The notes: generated from the sequence alone by a model not told the origin. DNA of 64,000 bases from an uncultured Bacteroidales bacterium (GCA_902779165.1 CACZAN010000019.1:35759-99758); one strand, 5' to 3'; positions 52,855-61,006 are shown, counted from the first letter of the stretch. Translations and numbers: made by a program.

Positions 52855-52918
52855 ATCATTTTCACGTTTTACCGCACAAACATAGTAAAAATCTTTCAAG
52901 TGACGAAATTCGTTAAGA

Positions 52919-53060
52919 CCTTTTAACTTTCAATTTTCAACGTTTCAACTTTTCAACCTTTCCGCTCGAGCTTGCTCGCTTGATACTTCAAGCGCTCGGC
53001 GCCTTGCGACGCTCCACACTTGGAGAACTTTTCAACCTTTCAACATTTCAACTTTTCAAT
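52919..53060. repeat. Low-complexity TTTCAAC tract with a Cys-rich-looking hairpin core
   Basis: Tandem degenerate heptads (caacgtttcaacttttcaacctttc) flank a GC-richer block (52965-53025) with gctcgagcttgctcgc and ggcgccttgcgacgctcc. The same heptads recur at 53335-53385 and 53565-53605 and, inverted, at 4950-4970. They form the background into which the MITE-like copies are set. Confidence 0.55.
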
Positions 53061-53061
53061 T

Positions 53062-53310
53062 GAAGTTTCGGAAGTGATGCCGTAGGCATCTGACAATGGT
53101 TCTTCAGGTATGAAGCGACCAAGGTCGAGCGGCCAGCCATTTCAATGGCTGGTAATGAGGATGTTGATGGATAGCGTGCCGTAGGTACGCGACAGGGATT
53201 TGATGTCGCGTACCTAAAGGCACGCATATTCATTGCCATTATGTACCAGCCATTGAAATGGCTGGCTACCTCTATTAAGCCCCGCTGGGGCTTTCTTTTC
53301 CAACTAATTA
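53062..53310 (-). mobile_element. MITE-like element copy 2, right end missing
   Basis: It begins with the same terminal sequence (gaagtttcggaagt) and the block gatgccgtaggcatctgacaatgg. It shares the palindromes built on accagccattgaaatggctgg and gcgtacctaaaggcacgc, and runs to gccccgctggggctt. It then loses similarity before the opposite terminal repeat. It has an extra inverted duplication of the central part compared with copy 3. Confidence 0.65.
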
Positions 53311-53385
53311 GCCTCAAATTAATTCAACCAACTGGTTATTTAAACATTTCAACATTTCAACTTTTCAACCTTTCAACATTTCAAT

Positions 53386-53564
53386 TCAAGTTTCGGAAGT
53401 GATGCCGTAGGCATCTGACAATGGTAGCCAGCCATTTCAATGGCTGGTAATGAGGATGTTGACGGATAGCGTGCCGTAGGTACGCGACAGGGATTGCTGG
53501 CTACCCTTGTCATGCCCCGCTGGGGCTTTGTATTACAGCTGGTTAGCATACTTGCGAAACTTGA
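53386..53564 (-). mobile_element. MITE-like element copy 3 with both terminal repeats
   Basis: The termini are TCAAGTTTCGGAAGT (53386-53400) and ACTTGCGAAACTTGA (53550-53564). Internal blocks match the reverse complement of copy 1, including the unit acccttgtcatgccccgctgg and the gatgccgtaggcatc palindrome. At 179 bp it is shorter than copy 1 (221 bp) because one internal block differs. Confidence 0.72.
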
Positions 53565-53610
53565 AATTTCAACTTTTCAACATTTCAACTTTTCAACATT
53601 TCAACCTTCC

Positions 53611-55827
53611 TCACACCCTGCTCACTCCTTTCACCCCCTTCACTCCCTCCAGCTTCTGAATAAGCTGCTTCAGTCGCGAGGTGTCTTCGAGCATGATCGT
53701 GAGCGTTCCGCTGAACAGTCCGTCATCCGAATCGATGCTGATGCTGCGCAGCAGAATCTTCTCCTCCTTGGAAATGATACTGGTAATATTGTTGACGATA
53801 CCAAGATCATCCTGCCCCACCACACGCAAAGTCACAGCATACTGGCTGCTCCCCTTGCCGTCCCAGCGTGCATCGATGATCCTGTAGCCGTAGCGCTGAT
53901 ACAAAGCCGGAGCATTGGGGCAGTCCTTGCGATGAATCTTCACGCCGCCGCCCGCCGTGAGGAAGCCGAAGACCTCGTCGCCATAAACAGGATGACAGCA
54001 TTTGGCAAGTGTATAATCGATACCGCGCAAGTTCTTGTCGATAACCATAACGTCGCCGCCCTTACGCTGTATCTGCTCATCGTTCTGCTGGAGCTGGAAG
54101 GTGTCGGCGCTGTGAGGCTGCTGCTGCGAGGGCAGTTCGCCCCGCTCGTAGCGCTGCTGCATGAGGTAGGCTTCCATGACCTGATTGATGTCGAAGACGC
54201 CATCAGCCAGTGCCTTGTAGAACGCCGTAACCACACGATACCCCATGCGATGCATCGTATGCATGAGCGTAGCCTCCTCGATATCAATCTTGCGGTTCTT
54301 GAACTTACGTTCCAGTTCCTCCTTGGCATACGCGGCCTGCGTGGCTGCCATCTCCTTCAGCGCCTGACGTATTTTGGAGCGGGCACGGCTGGTCTTGGCC
54401 ACAGAGAGCCAATCCTGCTTCGGCACCTGATTGACGTGGGTCATGATCTCCACCTGATCGCCGCTTTGGAGCACATGGCGCAGGGTAACCATCTTTCCGC
54501 CAATGCGTCCGCCCGTGCATTTGTTGCCGACTTTGGTGTGGATAGCATAGGCGAAATCAAGCACCGTGGCACCTAATGGCAGCTTGAAGAGATCTCCCTT
54601 GGGGGTGAAGACAAAGACCTCATCCTCATACAAGTCCATCTTGAACTGATCCATCAGCTGCGTGTCGTCGCCTGCCTCCAGGGCACTACGGATATTCTGC
54701 AACCAAGCCTCCACGCCGGCCTCACCTCCCTTGACACCCTTGTAGCGCCAGTGGGCAGCCAGACCACGCTCGGCGATCTCATCCATCCGTTCCGTGCGGA
54801 TCTGCACTTCCACCCACTTGCCCTCGGGGCCGAGGACGGTGATGTGCAAGCTCTCGTAGCCGTTGGATTTGGGAATCGACAGCCAGTCGCGCATACGCTT
54901 GGGGTTGGGCTGATACATATCCGTGATGATGCTGAACACCTGCCAGCAGTCCTGCTTCTCGCGCTCGAGCGGAGAGTCGAGAATGATGCGAATGGCAAAG
55001 AGATCATACACGCCCTCGAAGGGACAGTGCTGCTTCTTCATCTTCTGCCAGATACTGTGAATGGACTTCGTGCGCCCCTTCATGTGGTACTTCAATCCCG
55101 CAGCCTTAAGTTTCTCATCTATGGGACCAATGAACCTTTCGATATAAGCATCGCGGCTTTTCTTTGTGGCGTTGAGCTTCTCTTTAATATGGTAGTATGC
55201 ATCGTGCTCCAGGTACTTGAGCGACAGGTCTTCGAGTTCGCTCTTCAGTTTGTAGAGTCCGAGCTTGTGAGCCAGCGGAGCATAGAGGTACGCCGCTTCT
55301 GTGGCCACCCTCCGCCGGGCTTCGTCGTTCTCCGACTCCTTAATATTACGCATGATGCACACGCGCGAGGCGATGACAATAAGTATGACGCGCATATCCT
55401 CTGCGAAGGAGAGCAACAGCTGGCGGAAGTTCTCGTTCTCCACAATAGGATTCTTTTCATAAAGCTCGCTGATGCGCGCCAGTCCATGTACGATTGCGGC
55501 CACATCATCGCCGAATTCTGAGCGCAGGTCGTCGGTCGTCAACTGTCCGCGAATGACCAGTCCATTCAGCAGCACACCAAGGATGGCTCCGCGGGTGACG
55601 CCAATTTCCGTGGCCACGATGATCGCCGTCTGCAGGTCGGTCAGCAGGGGATGCTGCCCGAAAGCATCGCGGCGCATGACATCCGTGTTCATGGCCTCTG
55701 ACAGATAATCCCACACCTTCTTATATTCGTCGTCCCGAATCTCCTCCTTGGTCAGTTGCTGCAACTCGGCTTTCAACGTGCCCAAGAGTTCGATTTCCGA
55801 GGCGCTGAGGTCTCTCTTTTCGTCCAT
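53611..55827 (-). CDS. relA: RelA/SpoT-family (p)ppGpp synthetase with inactive HD domain
   Basis: 738 residues with HD-fold, synthetase, TGS, zinc-finger-like and ACT domains. The synthetase looks active: KGRTKSIHSIW (250-260), YDLFAIRII with Asp275, IPKSNGYESLHITV, and Glu340 in VEVQIRTERM. The hydrolase does not: the HD pair reads LLNGLV (Asn88-Gly89), and the second motif reads ASRVCIMRN where active enzymes have ADRLHNMRT. The TGS domain (VFVFTPKGDLFKLPLGATVLDFAYAIH) and ACT domain are intact. It is therefore a RelA-like synthase; a separate hydrolase should exist elsewhere in the genome. Confidence 0.9.
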   Translation of the reverse strand: MDEKRDLSASEIELLGTLKAELQQLTKEEIRDDEYKKVWDYLSEAMNTDVMRRDAFGQHPLLTDLQTAIIVATEIGVTRGAILGVLLNGLVIRGQLTTDDLRSEFGDDVAAIVHGLARISELYEKNPIVENENFRQLLLSFAEDMRVILIVIASRVCIMRNIKESENDEARRRVATEAAYLYAPLAHKLGLYKLKSELEDLSLKYLEHDAYYHIKEKLNATKKSRDAYIERFIGPIDEKLKAAGLKYHMKGRTKSIHSIWQKMKKQHCPFEGVYDLFAIRIILDSPLEREKQDCWQVFSIITDMYQPNPKRMRDWLSIPKSNGYESLHITVLGPEGKWVEVQIRTERMDEIAERGLAAHWRYKGVKGGEAGVEAWLQNIRSALEAGDDTQLMDQFKMDLYEDEVFVFTPKGDLFKLPLGATVLDFAYAIHTKVGNKCTGGRIGGKMVTLRHVLQSGDQVEIMTHVNQVPKQDWLSVAKTSRARSKIRQALKEMAATQAAYAKEELERKFKNRKIDIEEATLMHTMHRMGYRVVTAFYKALADGVFDINQVMEAYLMQQRYERGELPSQQQPHSADTFQLQQNDEQIQRKGGDVMVIDKNLRGIDYTLAKCCHPVYGDEVFGFLTAGGGVKIHRKDCPNAPALYQRYGYRIIDARWDGKGSSQYAVTLRVVGQDDLGIVNNITSIISKEEKILLRSISIDSDDGLFSGTLTIMLEDTSRLKQLIQKLEGVKGVKGVSRV

Positions 55828-55907
55828 AATCTTAGTTTGTGTTAAGAAATCAAGGGCGAAGATAGAGTTTTTTCTTCAATTATGCACTACATTTGAACGT
55901 TTTTTAC

Positions 55908-55915
55908 TACTTTTG
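55908..55915 (+). promoter_or_regulatory. -7 element of the DUF4301 gene
   Basis: TACTTTTG matches TAnnTTTG, 37 nt before the ATG at 55953. TTTG at 55892 is nearer than the usual -33 spacing. On the other strand TATCTTCG (55857-55864) is a weaker candidate for relA. Confidence 0.55.
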
Positions 55916-55952
55916 GCTCGAAATTTATAAACTTTAAGCCCAATAACACACT

Positions 55953-57479
55953 ATGCTTACCGCAGAAGACAAAAAACAGCTTGCCCAGAAAGGCATCAGC
56001 GAACAGCAAATCGAAAACCAGCTGCGCCAGTTCCGCGAAGGATTCCCCTACCTCAAACTGCGAGCCGCAGCTGCTATCGGAAACGGCATCATCGCCCCAT
56101 CCGACAGCGAGAGTCAGGCCTTCGTAGAAGCCTGGGAAGCCTACAAAGCCGAGGGACACCACATCACGAAGTTCGTGCCCGCCAGCGGAGCCGCTTCCCG
56201 CATGTTCAAGAACCTTTTTGAGTTCCGCGATGGAGACCACGATGCTCCACAGACGGACTTCGAACGCACATTCTTCAGTCGCATTCACGACTTCGCCTTC
56301 TTCCCCGCCCTCGACGACGCCTGCGTAGTGATGTATGGCGAACCCGCCGACAGCCTCATGGAAAACGGGCGCTATCGGGAGGTCGTCTGTGCACTGCTGA
56401 ACGAAGAAGGACTGAACTACGGCCAGCTGCCGAAGGGACTGCTACAGTTCCACGAATACCCCGACAGCGCACGCACCCCGCTCGAAGAACACCTCGTAGA
56501 GGCTGCCCTCTATGCCACCTCCGACGGGCGCGCCGACGTACATTTCACCGTTTCTGCCGAGCACCGCAAACTCTTCGAAGAGCTGGTGGAACGCGTGAAA
56601 CCCGAGTATGAGCAGAAATACGGCATCCACTACAACATCACCTTCAGCGAACAGAAGCCCTCGACCGACACCCTCGCTGCCACCCTCGACAACGAACCCT
56701 TCCGCACCGAGGACGGACGTCTGCTCTTCCGTCCCGGAGGTCATGGCGCTCTCATTCAGAACCTCTCTGACCTCGAATCAGAAATCATATTCATCAAGAA
56801 TATCGACAATGTAGTGCCCGACCGCCTGAAGCCCGCAACGACACTGTGGAAGCAAGTCATCGCAGGCGTCCTCGTCACCCTCCAGCGCCAGGCTTTCGAC
56901 TACCTGCGCCGTCTGGACAAAGGAGGACTCGGCCGTGCCGAACTCGACGAGATGTGCCAATTCCTTCATCGCGAACTCTCGACAGAAGTTCCGGGAATCA
57001 CCGAACTGCCCGAAGAAGAACTCATCGACACCCTGCGCCGCAAGCTCAACCGTCCCATGCGCGTTTGCGGAATGGTGCGCAACGTGGGCGAGCCCGGCGG
57101 AGGACCCTTCCTGGCCTTCAACGCCGACGGCAGCGTAAGCCCGCAGATCCTCGAGAGCTCACAGATCGACACCCACAACCCCGCCTATATGGCCATGTTC
57201 CAAGGCGGCACGCACTTCAACCCCGTGGACCTCGTCTGTGCCACCCACGACTACAAGGGCAACCGCTTCGACCTGCCGAAATACGTTGACCCCGCCACAG
57301 GCTTCATCTCCTCGAAATCCAAGAACGGCCGCGAGCTGAAAGCCTTGGAGCTGCCGGGACTGTGGAACGGCGCCATGTCTGACTGGTCCACCGTCTTCGT
57401 TGAGGTGCCCCTCGAAACCTTCAACCCCGTCAAGACCGTCAACGACCTCCTGCGCGAGCAACACCAGCCCAAAGCATAA
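55953..57479 (+). CDS. DUF4301 family protein (nucleotidyltransferase-like fold)
   Basis: 508 residues. KFVPASGAASRMFKNLFEF resembles the N-terminal nucleotide loop of sugar-nucleotidyltransferases. LLFRPGGHGALIQNLSDLESEIIFIKNIDNVV and RPMRVCGMVRNVGEPGGGPF, then GTHFNPVDLVC are strongly conserved-looking. The family is Bacteroidota-wide and uncharacterised. A uridylyl- or other nucleotidyltransferase activity is an inference from the loop. Confidence 0.82.
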   Translation: MLTAEDKKQLAQKGISEQQIENQLRQFREGFPYLKLRAAAAIGNGIIAPSDSESQAFVEAWEAYKAEGHHITKFVPASGAASRMFKNLFEFRDGDHDAPQTDFERTFFSRIHDFAFFPALDDACVVMYGEPADSLMENGRYREVVCALLNEEGLNYGQLPKGLLQFHEYPDSARTPLEEHLVEAALYATSDGRADVHFTVSAEHRKLFEELVERVKPEYEQKYGIHYNITFSEQKPSTDTLAATLDNEPFRTEDGRLLFRPGGHGALIQNLSDLESEIIFIKNIDNVVPDRLKPATTLWKQVIAGVLVTLQRQAFDYLRRLDKGGLGRAELDEMCQFLHRELSTEVPGITELPEEELIDTLRRKLNRPMRVCGMVRNVGEPGGGPFLAFNADGSVSPQILESSQIDTHNPAYMAMFQGGTHFNPVDLVCATHDYKGNRFDLPKYVDPATGFISSKSKNGRELKALELPGLWNGAMSDWSTVFVEVPLETFNPVKTVNDLLREQHQPKA

Positions 57480-57563
57480 GGCATACACGGCGACATCGCC
57501 AGTTCATTCCCGATGACATTTTTGCTCATCAGATACCATTAAATCTGTTCATCAGGCACCATC

Positions 57564-57610
57564 GAAAGAGGCCATTTCATGCCCCACAAGGCTAAAAATG
57601 GTCTCTTTTC
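57564..57610 (+). terminator. Intrinsic terminator after the DUF4301 gene
   Basis: A long stem pairs gaaagaggccattt with aaatggtctcttttc (one G-T pair), with a U-rich 3' side. Confidence 0.7.
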
Positions 57611-57665
57611 CGCATGAAAACAAAAAAACTTTAAACTTTAAACATTAAACATTAAACTTTTTCCG

Positions 57666-57673
57666 TACCTTTG
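57666..57673 (+). promoter_or_regulatory. -7 element of the tRNA-Arg gene
   Basis: TACCTTTG lies 26 nt before the tRNA 5' end. It is preceded by an aaactttaaacattaaac low-complexity tract. Confidence 0.65.
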
Positions 57674-57699
57674 CACCCGCAAAAGCAAAAAGCACTATC

Positions 57700-57773
57700 G
57701 GCTCCGTAGCTCAGCTGGATAGAGCAACAGCCTTCTAAGCTGTGGGTCTTGGGTTCGAATCCCAACGGAGTCA
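57700..57773 (+). tRNA. tRNA-Arg (anticodon TCT)
   Basis: A complete cloverleaf of 74 nt. The acceptor stem is GGCTCCG/CGGAGTC (one G-T pair), the D-arm AGCTCAGCTGGATAGAGC, the anticodon stem ACAGC/GCTGT with loop CTTCTAA (anticodon 57734-57736), and the T-arm TGGGTTCGAATCCCA. The 3' CCA is not encoded. It reads AGA codons. Confidence 0.95.
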
Positions 57774-58006
57774 CAAAAGAAAAATTCCATGGAAAGAAAG
57801 CTTGCTTTCAATTTCCCTACGGAATTCTTCTTTTGTTTGATTAGCCCGTGGCAGGGTAAAGGATCGACGACGTCAATCCCAACGGATTCACAAAAGAAGA
57901 ATTCCATGGAAAGAAAGCCCGCTTTCAATTTCCCTACGGAATTCTTCTTTTGTTTGATTCGCCCGTGGCAGGGTAAGGGATCGACGACGTCAATCCAAAG
58001 GAATCA
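57758..58006 (+). repeat. 117-bp tandem duplication starting in the tRNA-Arg 3' end
   Basis: The tRNA tail aatcccaacgga.tcacaaaaga at 57758 recurs at 57875 and, degenerate, at 57992; the period is 117 bp. Each unit contains a strong hairpin (unit 2: AAAAGAAGAATTCC / GGAATTCTTCTTTT, 14 bp perfect) that would terminate the tRNA transcript. The unit ends with a conserved gcccgtggcagggtaa and ggatcgacgacgtc. Confidence 0.85.
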
Positions 58007-58087
58007 CCTGGCATCAATCGCCATTTTCATAGTGTCGAATTAAAGGAAGCCCCCAAACAGCTTCCTTTTTTCGTATTTATGTAAAGG

Positions 58088-58280
58088 ATGAGACATATAT
58101 ACTTCAAGCCCCACACATATATACGTAAACGCCGAGACATACATACGTCACGGTCCTCACGTCCTGTCATGTTCGCCGCAACGTCCTTTCTTGGAAGAGT
58201 CACGTTTTATTGCGGAAGACCATACGTCTTCCGGCGAAAGCCCTTACGTCTTCCAGCCGACGCCCCTTACGACTTCGTTT
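58088..58280. repeat. ACGTC-rich intergenic repeat region
   Basis: Recurrent words are acatatatacgt, acatacatacgtca, tcacgtcctgtca, caacgtcctttc, atacgtcttccgg and ttacgtcttccag, with ACGT cores every 15-25 nt. It is related in inverted orientation to 13101-13182. Short open frames across it have no family resemblance and are not called. Confidence 0.55.
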
Positions 58281-58337
58281 CATAGTTCTTTTCCTTTTCC
58301 GCATTTCACTTCATTCTCTCAAAAAAACGGAGAATTA

Positions 58338-58444
58338 TTTCAAAAACACTACACACTACACTACTTCCCCCTCCTTTTTCCCATAAGCAGGGCAAATAGT
58401 GAGCCAATAAGCATGTTTTTGTGTAGTGTGTAGTGTTTTTGAAA
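58338..58444. repeat. Perfect 24-bp inverted repeat around a 59-bp spacer
   Basis: The left arm at 58338-58361 and right arm at 58421-58444 are exact reverse complements built on ACACTACACACTACAC. Imperfect similarity continues another 10-15 bp outward. The spacer contains no promoter match. It lies about 90 bp upstream of the toxin-antitoxin promoter. Confidence 0.88.
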
Positions 58445-58536
58445 AACTTTTCTGTTTTTAATGGTACAACTCAGGCACTTTTTATGGCAAAAACAGGCAG
58501 GAAAAGGGTCAGATGATGAAAAAATGAGCGATTTTC

Positions 58537-58567
58537 TTGGTTGATATACAGAATGATTGTACTTTTG
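58537..58567 (+). promoter_or_regulatory. Promoter of the toxin-antitoxin pair
   Basis: TTGG at 58537-58540 and TACTTTTG at 58560-58567 have 19-nt spacing, close to the Bacteroidota consensus. The antitoxin ATG at 58589 follows 21 nt later. Confidence 0.75.
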
Positions 58568-58588
58568 CAATCAAAAAGACAACGAATT

Positions 58589-58828
58589 ATGCTAGAAGCC
58601 TCCACTTCAAGGAAACAAACGTTCACCCCGTTCCAGATTCAAATGCTGGAACTGATGTCCCACGTGCAGTCGGAAGATGAGATGAATGATATCCGACGAA
58701 TGCTAGCTGAGTATTTTGCAAAGCGGGCAGAAGACGCCATCGATCAACTCTGGGACGAAGGCGTCTTGAATGACAACATGATGGAAGAATGGAAGTCTGA
58801 ACACATGCGGACTCCCTACCGCGAATGA
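58589..58828 (+). CDS. Probable antitoxin of a PIN toxin-antitoxin pair
   Basis: 79 residues from the ATG at 58589; earlier starts lie in the promoter. It is a small charged helical protein (FTPFQIQMLELMSHVQSEDEMNDIRRMLAEYFAKRAEDAIDQLWDEG) of the kind that precedes PIN toxins in Bacteroidales. The stop overlaps the toxin start by 4 bp, so the two are translationally coupled. No classical DNA-binding motif is obvious. Confidence 0.7.
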   Translation: MLEASTSRKQTFTPFQIQMLELMSHVQSEDEMNDIRRMLAEYFAKRAEDAIDQLWDEGVLNDNMMEEWKSEHMRTPYRE

Positions 58829-59229
58829 ATATCGTCCTGGACACCAACTGTCTGCTGATGTCGCTGTCGCGCCGCAGCAAGTATTTTCCTGTTTGGCAAA
58901 AGCTGAAACAAGGAGAATACACTTTGTGCTACACCAACGAAATCCTGACAGAATACGAGGAGATTCTTTCGAATAAGCTGGGCCCAGCAATAGCAAAGAA
59001 TATCATATCAGCGCTACTGAACCTGCCCAACGCCCATCAAGTACAAGTTTTCTTTCACCTGCACCTCATCACGGCGGATCCCGACGACAACAAGTTTGTA
59101 GATTGTGCCTTCAAATCAGGGGCCCGTTATATAGTGACTCAGGATCACCACTATGATGTCCTGCGTCAAATAGAATTCCCATTAATTGAGGTTATCGGAA
59201 TTGATGAATTCCTGCGTTTGTTGGTTTAA
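58825..59229 (+). CDS. PIN-domain toxin
   Basis: 134 residues. The PIN acidic residues are present: Asp6 in IVLDTNCLL, Glu43 in NEILTEYEE, Asp85/Asp87/Asp88 and Asp93 in TADPDDNKFVDCAF, and Asp107 in VTQDHHYD. PIN toxins are Mg-dependent RNases. The sequence matches the putative toxin-component group (TIGR00305-like). It is convergent with the island at 59279-62174, with 49 bp between. Confidence 0.85.
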   Translation: MNIVLDTNCLLMSLSRRSKYFPVWQKLKQGEYTLCYTNEILTEYEEILSNKLGPAIAKNIISALLNLPNAHQVQVFFHLHLITADPDDNKFVDCAFKSGARYIVTQDHHYDVLRQIEFPLIEVIGIDEFLRLLV

Positions 59230-59278
59230 ATCATAGATGAAAAGCTGCATCTTCAGCTGTCGCACGGCATCATTGTTA

Positions 59279-59851
59279 TTAGTCCTCCTCTTCAACCTCT
59301 TTACCGTTTATAAGTTTCAGCATTTTCGAGACATAGCCCTTATGAGCGTATAGTTGCTTAAAGCGATGCACATTATTTGGCACAATCTCTATACGTCCAT
59401 CATCTGTCTCATGGATAACGAGGTCTAACAGTCCGATAATATGCCCAGCCTTTGCGATGGAGATGCCATATTTATCGCCCAAAGCCTTGCGTCCTATATA
59501 ATAGGTAATGTCGCGAATACACCTTGGATTGATATCATCAAGACTAACGCCAGGATTGTTCTGTCGAATAGTAGCTATCAACTTATCCTTCTCTGGCAAT
59601 CTTGCACACACCCCAGGCCAGGCAATAGCACTAAAATCCACATGACCATTCTGTGCTGGCTGAGGTACCCGACTCGAACCCATCCGAGCCAAATCTGCCT
59701 TTATCCTGCTCGCCACCTCAGGAGACAACCGCTCTTCATCCAATTTCTTAATCAGATGCTCTGGAACAGGGCGCTCACAAATCTCTCTCAGCGTCCTGCC
59801 CTCACCGTTGATGCCTCCGTTGCCAGAGGGAATGATACTGTCGAAATTCAT
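59279..59851 (-). CDS. Probable HNH/Endo VII-type nuclease, last gene of accessory operon
   Basis: 190 residues. The C-terminus has the spacing of LHH/SHH-type HNH/Endo VII toxins: His147-Glu then DDGRIEIVP, Val-His162 and His170-Lys-Gly. The preceding KYGISIAKAGHIIGLLD fits the helix before the motif. The N-terminal 130 residues are not recognised and have no signal or membrane segment. The gene starts 14 bp after the TerB-like gene. The nuclease call rests on motif spacing only; it could also be a displaced polymorphic-toxin tip. The acidic end (EVEEED) is unusual. Confidence 0.45.
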   Translation of the reverse strand: MNFDSIIPSGNGGINGEGRTLREICERPVPEHLIKKLDEERLSPEVASRIKADLARMGSSRVPQPAQNGHVDFSAIAWPGVCARLPEKDKLIATIRQNNPGVSLDDINPRCIRDITYYIGRKALGDKYGISIAKAGHIIGLLDLVIHETDDGRIEIVPNNVHRFKQLYAHKGYVSKMLKLINGKEVEEED

Positions 59852-59865
59852 TATTTCATTATAAC

Positions 59866-60267
59866 CTATTTAAGATAATCATCGATGTTTATGTCGTCAT
59901 CCAATTCTAAGGCATTCTTCCATTCTGTATAAAACCTTGCTTCCTTAAGATGAAGAATCCCATCTGCAATGATAATTTCATTAATTAAATAAGACAACGT
60001 CTTCAGAAACGGAACTTTCTCTTGTTCTTCAACGGCATCTTTCATCCGTTTCGTCTCCATAATAAGATACTCAATGTTGGGCATCTTATTTATGCCATTC
60101 TTTATCTCTTCAAGTTCCTCTCTCTGTTCTTGATCTGATGCTATCATATTATCAATGTAGTTATCTAGGAATTTTGCTTCTCTATCGTCGAAATCCCCAT
60201 CACAATTAGAAAAGAAAGAACCTAGTTCCATTACGAGTTTTATGAGCTGTCGTTTCTTTTGTTCCAT
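59866..60267 (-). CDS. TerB-like protein
   Basis: 133 residues from the ATG at 60267, one base after the upstream stop. It is all-helical, with the two acidic TerB-type motifs CDGDFDDREAKFLDNYI (near residue 22) and IIIADGILHLKEARFYTEW (near residue 98). TerB domains bind metal or membrane partners and recur in phage-defence and stress cassettes. The gene is AT-rich like its upstream neighbours. Confidence 0.65.
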   Translation of the reverse strand: MEQKKRQLIKLVMELGSFFSNCDGDFDDREAKFLDNYIDNMIASDQEQREELEEIKNGINKMPNIEYLIMETKRMKDAVEEQEKVPFLKTLSYLINEIIIADGILHLKEARFYTEWKNALELDDDINIDDYLK

Positions 60268-60268
60268 T

Positions 60269-61006
60269 TTAAAACACAAAATTTGTTTCAATAACGATTT
60301 TCTTCCTTTGAGTTAAAACTTGATTATAATTGGCAGTTAAACTAAATATGCTTGCAAACTTTAGGTTGAATGCAATATCAAGTGATTTATTTAATTCTCT
60401 GGTTAATTCGCACTTTACCTTGCGGTTTGTTAACCGATTCCCATAGCGAGGATTCCTTGTTTCTAGAAGAAATTTTACTTCTTTATCATAATAAAGGCCA
60501 TACTCTTTTGCCTTGTCAACAGCAATAGCATAGCTATCTTCTGTTAACAAATTACCTTCAAATGTATTTTGGCTCCAATATTTACCTGTTTTTACATTTT
60601 TTTCTTGAATATCAAATTTTAAGCCTATTTCTGCGAATTTATAATTTGCTTGGCCATCAGCGCCCATTTTAGCCTCTTGCGAATCTTCAAAGCCGTAAAG
60701 AGTTTCATACCCTCTTGCGCCTAAGTGGAAGGCAATTATGCCCAAACAAGTTAATTTTTCTTTGGTTATCTCGTCTTCAAGCTGGTCTATTTCAATATAT
60801 TTCTCCATGAAAGGATGCTTCACCAAAATAGTACCTAAACCAACCTTTGCGTCAACAATATCTCTGTCCAGTTTTTTAACATCATCAATAGAAACCACTT
60901 GAACCTCCGAAGACAATTTGTCTGCTGTTTTCTCCCACTTGTAATTATAAGCACGTTCTTCAGTAGTTACGTAAATGATATCTTTTGTTAATGTCCGATT
61001 TTCCAT
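60269..61006 (-). CDS. Protein of unknown family in accessory operon
   Basis: 245 residues with no signal peptide or membrane helix. The N-terminal half is mixed (KLDRDIVDAKVGLGTILVKHPF, then the helical LTCLGIIAFHLGARGYETLYGFE). The last 110 residues are rich in alternating strands and end with LKFASIFSLTANYNQVLTQRKKIVIETNFVF, which looks beta-sheet or barrel-like. I do not recognise the family. It overlaps the upstream gene by 19 bp and is strongly AT-rich. Confidence 0.6.
   Translation of the reverse strand: MENRTLTKDIIYVTTEERAYNYKWEKTADKLSSEVQVVSIDDVKKLDRDIVDAKVGLGTILVKHPFMEKYIEIDQLEDEITKEKLTCLGIIAFHLGARGYETLYGFEDSQEAKMGADGQANYKFAEIGLKFDIQEKNVKTGKYWSQNTFEGNLLTEDSYAIAVDKAKEYGLYYDKEVKFLLETRNPRYGNRLTNRKVKCELTRELNKSLDIAFNLKFASIFSLTANYNQVLTQRKKIVIETNFVF

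Noticed and set aside
58088-58285. 65-codon open frame after the tRNA region
   Set aside because: It lies wholly within the ACGTC repeat region and its Arg/His/Pro-rich sequence resembles no protein.
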